DNA of 6,340 nt from Paracoccus sp. (in: a-proteobacteria) (GTDB lineage Bacteria; Pseudomonadota; Alphaproteobacteria; Rhodobacterales; Rhodobacteraceae). The first letter of the stretch is position 1, and each line of letters begins with the position of its first letter. Shown here piece after piece: positions 1 to 6,340 of the stretch. The DNA lies in assembly GCA_031178645.1 (NCBI GenBank), contig JAPSIP010000093.1, positions 1 to 6,340 of the forward strand, read 5' to 3'. Under the pieces are notes generated by a model, which was not told the origin of the DNA, did no database searches, and worked only from the letters and a program-made list of their open reading frames with translations. The translations under genes were made by a program, and so were the position numbers.

Positions 1-709
1 CCATCGCGCCCACAAACAGCAGGAAGGCCAGCAGGTTCGCTGCGTTCCATTCGGTCCACAGGAAGCGCATCTGCACATTCGCCAGATCGGCCACCTGCGC
101 GAAGATCGCGTCGAACTGAATCGAGCCGGTCATCCACCACAGGCCGAAGATGCCCATCAGGAAGCCGAAGTCGCCGACGCGGTTGACGATGAAGGCCTTC
201 ATGGCGGCGGCATTGGCGGAAGGCTTGCGGTAATAGAAGCCGATCAGCAGATAGGATGCGACGCCCACGCCTTCCCAGCCAAAGAACATCTGCAGCAGGT
301 TGTCTGCCGTCACTAGCATCAGCATGGCGAAGGTGAAGAAGGACAGATAGGCGAAGAAGCGCGCCTTGTAATGTTCGTGATGGGTCCAGTTGTCGTCATG
401 GGCCATGTAGCCCATCGAATAAAGATGCACGAGCGCCGAGACCGAGGTCACCACGATCAGCATGATCGCCGTCAGCCGGTCCAGCCGGATCGCCCATTCG
501 GCGCTGAAGTCGCCCGACACGATCCAGTCCATGACCGGAATGTGCTGCGTCTGGCCGTCAAAGCCCAGGAAGACGATCCAGGAAAACAGCGCGGCGACGA
601 ACAGGATGCCCGTGGTCAGCATCATCGCGGCCTTCTCGCCGATGATGCGCCAGCCGAAACCCGCGATCAGCGCGCCCAGAAGGGGCGCGAACAGGATGAA
701 TTGCGCCAT
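1..709 (-). CDS. nuoL: NADH-quinone oxidoreductase subunit L (ND5/Nqo12), 3' end off the window
   Basis: This is the distal antiporter-like proton-pumping subunit of complex I. Only the first 236 codons are present; from family knowledge about 700 are expected, so the pump core after helix 7 and the lateral helix are missing. The visible part starts [20 protein letters not shown]. It includes the loop [20 protein letters not shown] (104-123) and [19 protein letters not shown] (142-160), where E146 corresponds to the essential glutamate E144 of E. coli NuoL, followed by [16 protein letters not shown] (168-183). The ATG at 709 is six bases after the nuoK stop. GGGG (719-722) and AAGGA (713-717) can serve as ribosome binding sequences. 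The reading frame is intact up to the window edge, with no frameshift, so the truncation is only due to the window. Confidence 0.97.
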   Translation of the reverse strand, partial: MAQFILFAPLLGALIAGFGWRIIGEKAAMMLTTGILFVAALFSWIVFLGFDGQTQHIPVMDWIVSGDFSAEWAIRLDRLTAIMLIVVTSVSALVHLYSMGYMAHDDNWTHHEHYKARFFAYLSFFTFAMLMLVTADNLLQMFFGWEGVGVASYLLIGFYYRKPSANAAAMKAFIVNRVGDFGFLMGIFGLWWMTGSIQFDAIFAQVADLANVQMRFLWTEWNAANLLAFLLFVGAM

Positions 710-715
710 GTGTCC

Positions 716-1051
<336 letters not shown>

Positions 1052-1077
1052 TCAAATATCAGCAGGCAGCGTGTGGC

Positions 1078-1093
1078 GGGGCCTTACAGCCCC
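1078..1093 (-). other. Inverted repeat around the nuoJ stop codon
   Basis: In the mRNA sense GGGGC and GCCCC form a 5-bp GC stem with the loop TGTAAG, which contains the nuoJ TAA. A competing 6-bp pairing, CGGGGC with GCCCCG, uses an upstream copy of GGGGC. No U-run follows, so it is not an intrinsic terminator. It could be an mRNA stability or processing element, or chance in GC-rich DNA. Confidence 0.4.
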
Positions 1094-1682
1094 TGCCCCG
1101 GCTTCACGTCGCGCAGTTCCATGGTCTTGGCCGGGTCGCGATACATCTGCTCCAGCACGTCCTGGCGCTTGACGTCGCGGCGGTGGCGCATGGTCAGGGT
1201 GATGGCGCCGATCATCGCGACCAGCAGGATCAGCCCGGACACCTGGAAGGGCAGGATGTAGCGGTCGTACAGGATCGTGCCGATGGCATTGGTGTTCTGG
1301 GCCTCGAACACCACGGGCGCCGCGCGCAGGCCGACCGCCTGGTTCGACATCTCCCACCCGCCGAAGGCGATCACCAGCAGCGCCAGCAGCACAAGGCCGA
1401 TCAGCGCCGCCAGCGGCAGATAGCCCGCCAGTTCGCCGCGAAGCTGGGCAAAGTCCACGTCCAGCATCATCACGACGAACAGGAACAGCACCGCCACCGC
1501 GCCGACATAGACGATCACCAGCAGCATCGCCACGAATTCGGCACCCTGCAGAACGAACAACCCCGCCGAGGCGATAAAGGCCAGGATCAGCCACAGCACC
1601 GAATGGACGGGGTTGCGGGACAGCACCACCATGAAGCCCGCCGTGCAGACCGAGATGGCAAACAGATAAAAGGCGAAGGTGA

Positions 1683-1686
<4 letters not shown>
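1084..1686 (-). CDS. nuoJ: NADH-quinone oxidoreductase subunit J (ND6/Nqo10)
   Basis: This membrane-arm subunit sits between NuoH and the antiporter-like subunits and helps couple quinone reduction to proton transfer. The product is 200 residues with about five hydrophobic segments, usual for the family. The diagnostic segment [20 protein letters not shown] (49-68), with E50 and Y60, corresponds to the third helix with its pi-bulge. NPVHSVLWL (25-33) is also typical. The carboxy-terminal tail (about 170-200) is hydrophilic. The start ATG at 1686 overlaps the TGA of the preceding gene (ATGA), with AAGGG about 11 bases upstream. The TAA at 1084-1086 lies in the loop of a GC-rich inverted repeat, and a 62-base gap then precedes nuoK. 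Confidence 0.97.
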
Positions 1687-2769
<1,083 letters not shown>

Positions 2770-2772
2770 GGT

Positions 2773-3804
2773 TTATGCCCCTGCCCAGCGGGCCCAGAAG
2801 GAACCAAACACTTCGTAGCGGGCAAGGAAGGCGACCAGCACGACCCAGCCCAACGACAGCGGCAGGAACACTTTCCAGCCGATGCGCATCAATTGGTCAT
2901 AGCGGTACCGCGGGACAATGGCCTTCACCATCGCGAACATCCAGAACCAGAAGACCATCTTCAGGAACATCCAGATCGCGCCGTCGGGAATGCCCGGGAT
3001 GGGCGACAGCCAGCCGCCGAAGAACAGCAGCGAGATCAGGGCGCACATCAGCCAGATCGCGATATATTCGCCCGCCATGAACAGCAGATAGGGGGTCGAG
3101 GAATATTCCACCATGAAGCCCGCGACCAGTTCGGATTCGGCCTCGGCCAGGTCGAAGGGCGGGCGGTTGGTTTCCGCCAGGGCGCTGATGAAGAACAGGA
3201 TCAGCATCGGGAAATGGGGCAGCCAGTACCAGGACAGCAGGCCCGCGCCCGACTGCGCCTCGACAATGGTGGTGATGTTCATCGAGCCGGTCGAGATGAT
3301 GACGCCGATGATGATCAGGCCCAGGCTGACCTCGTACGAGATCATCTGCGCGGCCGCGCGAAGGGACGACAGGAACGGGTATTTCGAGTTCGAGGCCCAG
3401 CCACCCATGATGACGCCGTAAACTTCCAGCGAGGAGACGGCGAAGATGAACAGGATGCCCACGTTGATGTCGGCCATCACCCAGCCCGGCGCGAAGGGAA
3501 TCGCGACAAAGGCCAGCAGCGCCAGCGTCATCGACAGGAATGGCGCCAGGAAGAACACGAACTTGTCCGCGCCCGCCGGGATGACGATTTCCTTCAGCAC
3601 GTATTTCAGCGCATCGGCGAAGGTCTGCAGCAGGCCCCAGGGTCCGACCACGTTCGGGCCGCGCCGCATCTGCACGGCCGCCCAGATCTTGCGGTCGCCA
3701 TAGACCAGAAAGATCAGCGACAGCATGACAAAGGCGATGACCGCCAGACCCTGCGCAAGCAGGATGACCGTCACGCCCAGAGAGGATGCCCAAAATTCAG
3801 CCAT
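2773..3804 (-). CDS. nuoH: NADH-quinone oxidoreductase subunit H (ND1/Nqo8)
   Basis: This is the membrane subunit that anchors the peripheral arm and lines the quinone-binding chamber and the first putative proton channel. The 343-residue length and about eight hydrophobic segments fit the family. Visible signatures are GDRK (36-39), GPNVVGPWG (49-57) with [10 protein letters not shown], the acidic loop with E127 in SLEVYG, SYEVSLG (156-162), and the quinone-site loop [24 protein letters not shown] (207-230) with its cluster of acidic residues. Asp37 replaces the Glu of the usual ERK signature; from memory P. denitrificans Nqo8 has the same residue. The ATG at 3804 gives the MAEFW amino terminus expected for Paracoccus Nqo8. 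It is preceded by a purine-rich AGGATAGGG in the 18-base gap after the lipoprotein gene. The gene ends with TAA three bases before the 61-codon gene. Confidence 0.98.
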   Translation of the reverse strand: MAEFWASSLGVTVILLAQGLAVIAFVMLSLIFLVYGDRKIWAAVQMRRGPNVVGPWGLLQTFADALKYVLKEIVIPAGADKFVFFLAPFLSMTLALLAFVAIPFAPGWVMADINVGILFIFAVSSLEVYGVIMGGWASNSKYPFLSSLRAAAQMISYEVSLGLIIIGVIISTGSMNITTIVEAQSGAGLLSWYWLPHFPMLILFFISALAETNRPPFDLAEAESELVAGFMVEYSSTPYLLFMAGEYIAIWLMCALISLLFFGGWLSPIPGIPDGAIWMFLKMVFWFWMFAMVKAIVPRYRYDQLMRIGWKVFLPLSLGWVVLVAFLARYEVFGSFWARWAGA

Positions 3805-3822
3805 GCGCCCGTCCCTATCCTA

Positions 3823-4602
3823 TCACAGCGCGGGAATGCCGCGTGCCTTGCATTCACGCAAGGTGTCTTCCGTTTCCATCACCCGCAGACCCATCGGCTT
3901 CTGATCCGACAGCGTGAATGCGGCTCCGATAATCAGCTTGCCATCGCGGGTATCTTGCAGCGTGCGCACATGGCGGCCATAGGGCTCGCCATTCTGCCGG
4001 GCCCAACCGGCCAATGCGCAGGTGGCATACGAGAAGGCGATATCGGCGTCTACCCCCTCGCGCAAATTCGCCGTCACCTCGACCAGATCCGATGACCCGT
4101 TCGGACCCAGAGAGGCCACGCGCGCGCCCATGAAATCCTGCGGGTCAACCTCGGTCCCCTCGGCCCAGATGGGCAGGGCGGGCTGCGTGCGCGCGGCAAA
4201 GGCTTCGAGCGCCTTTTCCTGGGCCGTCTGCCGGGGTGGCAGGTCCGCCGCCACCATCCCGCCCAGGTCCAGGTCAAGATTGGCGTTCAGCGCCATCAGG
4301 TCGGCCTCGGTCACGGCAAAGGCGTCCTGCCCTTCCGGGCTGTCCAAGGCCATGGTCGTCACCTGCCCGTCGGGTTCCAGGATCAGGATCTCGCCCGACT
4401 TGGTCGAGATGCGGGCCAGCGTCAGCGGCGCCTCTCCGGCAGCGGCGCCGGGGGTTGCCACGCGTGCCGTCATCGTCTCGGGCTTGGGCTGCGGCCGTCC
4501 GTCCCGGCCAGCATCATCCGCGCAGCCGGACAGGATCACCGCCCCGGCAAGGGCGGCGATCAGGGTCCGGGGCTGGCGAAATGCTGGCCGCATTGCTGTC
4601 AC
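3823..4602 (-). CDS. Predicted lipoprotein of unknown function between nuoG and nuoH
   Basis: I do not recognise the family. The 259-residue product begins with a lipoprotein-type signal: basic residues (R5, R9, R12), a hydrophobic stretch at about 13-25, and a lipobox ending LSGC with the acylated cysteine at C27. The residue after it is Ala, not Asp, which suggests no inner-membrane retention signal. A Pro/Gly/Ala-rich linker (about 30-60) leads into a mixed alpha/beta region. Apart from C27 the only cysteines are C195 (ATCALAGW) and C251 (LRECKARG), which could form a disulfide in the periplasm. The start used is GTG at 4602, overlapping the nuoG TGA. An ATG at 4593 (three codons in) is equally possible and keeps the signal intact; neither has a strong ribosome binding site. 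The gene sits 18 bases before nuoH and is surely co-transcribed with complex I. I infer a periplasm-facing or outer-membrane accessory role. It may match one of the URFs of the P. denitrificans nqo cluster. It is probably not a core subunit. Confidence 0.85.
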   Translation of the reverse strand: MTAMRPAFRQPRTLIAALAGAVILSGCADDAGRDGRPQPKPETMTARVATPGAAAGEAPLTLARISTKSGEILILEPDGQVTTMALDSPEGQDAFAVTEADLMALNANLDLDLGGMVAADLPPRQTAQEKALEAFAARTQPALPIWAEGTEVDPQDFMGARVASLGPNGSSDLVEVTANLREGVDADIAFSYATCALAGWARQNGEPYGRHVRTLQDTRDGKLIIGAAFTLSDQKPMGLRVMETEDTLRECKARGIPAL

Positions 4603-6340
4603 TCGGCCGCGAGGGCGGGCGCCTTGCGCGCCGCCGCCATCCGCGACAGTTCCCCCATCAGCGGCGATGACCGCGCGATCGGGTTCGTCAGGTAGAAGTC
4701 CTTGACCGAGTTGCGGAAGCTCGCGCGGCCCAGGTCCAGCCGCTGCAGGGGCTGCCAGTCGTTTTCGACAACCTCGTCGATCCGGCCAAGATGCGGCACG
4801 GCCTGGATCAGCGCGCGGCGCAGTTGCGCCAAGCTGTCCCAGGGCAGCGTCGCGCCCAGTTCGGCAGACAGCGCCCGCAGGATCGCCCAGTTCTCCTTGG
4901 CTTCGCCGGGTGCGAAGTTCGCGCGGATGCCAAGCTGGGGCCGCCCTTCGGTGTTCACGAACAGGCCGTTTTCCTCGGTATAGCAGGCGGAGGGCAGGAT
5001 GATGTCGGCCCGATGCGCGCCACGGTCGCCGTGGCTGCCCTGGTAGATCACGAAGGCACCCGGCGCAATGTCGACCTCGTCCGCGCCCATGTTGTAGATC
5101 ACCTCGGCCCCGTCGATGGCCGCAGTCAGCCCGCCTTCGGTCACGGCGCCCACATCCATCGCGCCCACGCGGGACGCCGCGCTGTGCAGGACCAGCAGCT
5201 TGCAGTCGTCCAGTTCGCAGATGCGCATGGCGTTGGCCAGAACGGCCTCGCCATCGGCCTCGGTCAGGGCGCCCTGGCCCACGATCACGATGCCCGGCGT
5301 GCCCTGGCTCGACTGGAAGTCGCCCTTGACCAGTTCCGACAGCGCCGCGCGATCGGCCCCGTGGTGGTGATAGTCATAGGTCAGGTCCACGGCCTCGCCG
5401 ATCAGCGCGACCTGAGCGCCATGCGCCCAGGCCTTGCGGATGCGGGCGTTCAGGACCGGCGCTTCGTCGCGCGGATTGGTGCCGATCAGCAGTATCCGCT
5501 TGGCATTGTCGATATCGGCAATCGTCGCGTTGCCAACATAGGCGCCACGGTTCCCCGCAGGAAGGCGCGCGCCATCGGTGCGGCATTCCACGTTGCCGCC
5601 AAGGCTTTCCATCAGCTGCTTCAGGCTGAACGCGGCCTCGACCGAGGCAAGATCGCCCACCAAGCCCGCAACCTTGCGGCCCTTCATGGCGGAGGCCGCA
5701 GCCGACAGGGCTTCAGCCCAAGTCGCGACGCGCAGCCTGCCGTTTTCGCGGATATAGGGCTTGTCCAGCCGCTGGCGGCGCAACCCGTCCCAGACGAAGC
5801 GGGTCTTGTCGCTGATCCATTCCTCGTTCACGCCGTCATGGTTGCGCGGCAGGATGCGCATGACCTCGCGGCCCTTCACGTCCACGCGGATGTTGCTGCC
5901 AAGCGCGTCCATCACGTCGATGGTCTCGGTCTTGCGCAATTCCCACGGGCGCGCCTTGAAGGCATAGGGGCGGCTGACCAATGCGCCCACCGGGCACAGG
6001 TCGATGATGTTGCCCTGCAGGTTCGAGGCCAGCGTCTCGTTCAGATAGCTGGTGATCTCGCTGTCCTCGCCGCGGCCCGTCTGGCCCATCTGGCTGATGC
6101 CCGCGACCTCGCTGGTGAAGCGCACGCAGCGGGTGCAACTGATGCAGCGGGTCATGTGGGTTTCGACCAGCGGACCCAGGTTCAGTTCCTCGGCCGCGCG
6201 CTTCGGCTCTCGATACCGGCTGAAGTCCACGCCGTAAGCCATTGCCTGGTCTTGCAGATCGCATTCGCCGCCCTGGTCGCAGATGGGGCAGTCCAGCGGA
6301 TGGTTGATCAGCAGGAACTCCATCACGCCCTCGCGGGCCT
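4599..6340 (-). CDS. nuoG: NADH-quinone oxidoreductase subunit G (75 kDa-type), 5' end off the window
   Basis: This is the large iron-sulfur subunit of the complex I peripheral arm, which relays electrons from the NADH module towards NuoB/NuoI on the cytoplasmic side. The frame is open to the window edge: codons for A-R-E-G precede the GTG at 6326, so that GTG is internal and not the start. About 579 residues are visible. From family knowledge roughly the first 90-100 residues, with the [2Fe-2S] N1b ligands, lie beyond 6340. Numbering from 6326, the N5 cluster motif HxxxCxxCxxxxxC is at H9, C13, C16 and C22. The N4 ligands are C61, C64, C67 (CISCTRC) and C111 (LCPVGAL). The rest is a molybdopterin-oxidoreductase-like domain. 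The extra N7 cluster cysteines of E. coli and Thermus are absent after C111, as in mitochondrial-type enzymes. The TGA stop overlaps the next gene's GTG start (GTGA). The assignment is secure; the symbol nqo3 is used in Paracoccus. Confidence 0.97.
   Translation of the reverse strand, partial: AREGVMEFLLINHPLDCPICDQGGECDLQDQAMAYGVDFSRYREPKRAAEELNLGPLVETHMTRCISCTRCVRFTSEVAGISQMGQTGRGEDSEITSYLNETLASNLQGNIIDLCPVGALVSRPYAFKARPWELRKTETIDVMDALGSNIRVDVKGREVMRILPRNHDGVNEEWISDKTRFVWDGLRRQRLDKPYIRENGRLRVATWAEALSAAASAMKGRKVAGLVGDLASVEAAFSLKQLMESLGGNVECRTDGARLPAGNRGAYVGNATIADIDNAKRILLIGTNPRDEAPVLNARIRKAWAHGAQVALIGEAVDLTYDYHHHGADRAALSELVKGDFQSSQGTPGIVIVGQGALTEADGEAVLANAMRICELDDCKLLVLHSAASRVGAMDVGAVTEGGLTAAIDGAEVIYNMGADEVDIAPGAFVIYQGSHGDRGAHRADIILPSACYTEENGLFVNTEGRPQLGIRANFAPGEAKENWAILRALSAELGATLPWDSLAQLRRALIQAVPHLGRIDEVVENDWQPLQRLDLGRASFRNSVKDFYLTNPIARSSPLMGELSRMAAARKAPALAAE

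Noticed and set aside
4700..5830. Possible loss of an iron-sulfur cluster in NuoG (no N7 cysteines)
   Set aside because: The N7 cluster is present only in some bacterial enzymes such as those of E. coli and Thermus. Its absence is normal for mitochondrial and Paracoccus-type complex I.
4599..6326. The GTG at 6326 (or the ATG at 6323) as the nuoG start
   Set aside because: The frame continues upstream to the window edge with A-R-E-G, and NuoG proteins need an amino-terminal [2Fe-2S] domain before the HPLDCPIC motif. The gene is simply cut by the window.

Overview
The window is one continuous, densely packed stretch of an alphaproteobacterial respiratory complex I operon (nuo, called nqo in Paracoccus). 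All supported genes lie on the minus strand, so transcription runs from position 6340 towards 1. From memory, the protein sequences (especially NuoH, NuoL and NuoI) look very close to Paracoccus denitrificans Nqo8, Nqo12 and Nqo9. Together with the high GC content and gene order, this points to a Paracoccus or closely related Rhodobacteraceae chromosome.

In transcription order the layout is: nuoG (5' part off the window, 6340-4599); a predicted lipoprotein of unknown function (4602-3823); nuoH (3804-2773); a 61-codon hypothetical gene (2769-2584); nuoI (2584-2093); a carboxymuconolactone decarboxylase-family gene (2096-1683); nuoJ (1686-1084); nuoK (1021-716); and nuoL (709 to beyond position 1, 3' part missing). 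Four of the eight junctions overlap by 1 or 4 bases (GTGA, TGATG, ATGA, ATGA). The other gaps are 3, 6, 18 and 62 bases. No promoter or intrinsic terminator is visible, which fits the interior of one long polycistronic unit. No stretch over 300 bases lacks a gene.

The complex I genes cover three parts of the enzyme. NuoG and NuoI carry iron-sulfur clusters of the peripheral electron-transfer arm. NuoH joins that arm to the membrane and forms much of the quinone site. NuoJ, NuoK and NuoL form part of the proton-pumping membrane arm. Electrons from NADH pass through NuoG clusters and then NuoI clusters to quinone at the NuoH interface, and this drives proton translocation through the membrane subunits.

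The least explained content is the three accessory genes placed between nuoG/nuoH, nuoH/nuoI and nuoI/nuoJ. I recall that the P. denitrificans nqo cluster also contains several 'unidentified reading frames' (URFs), so these are probably lineage-conserved and not new insertions, but their function cannot be read from sequence. I saw no mobile element, CRISPR array, tRNA or rRNA, and no sign of a wholly new system.
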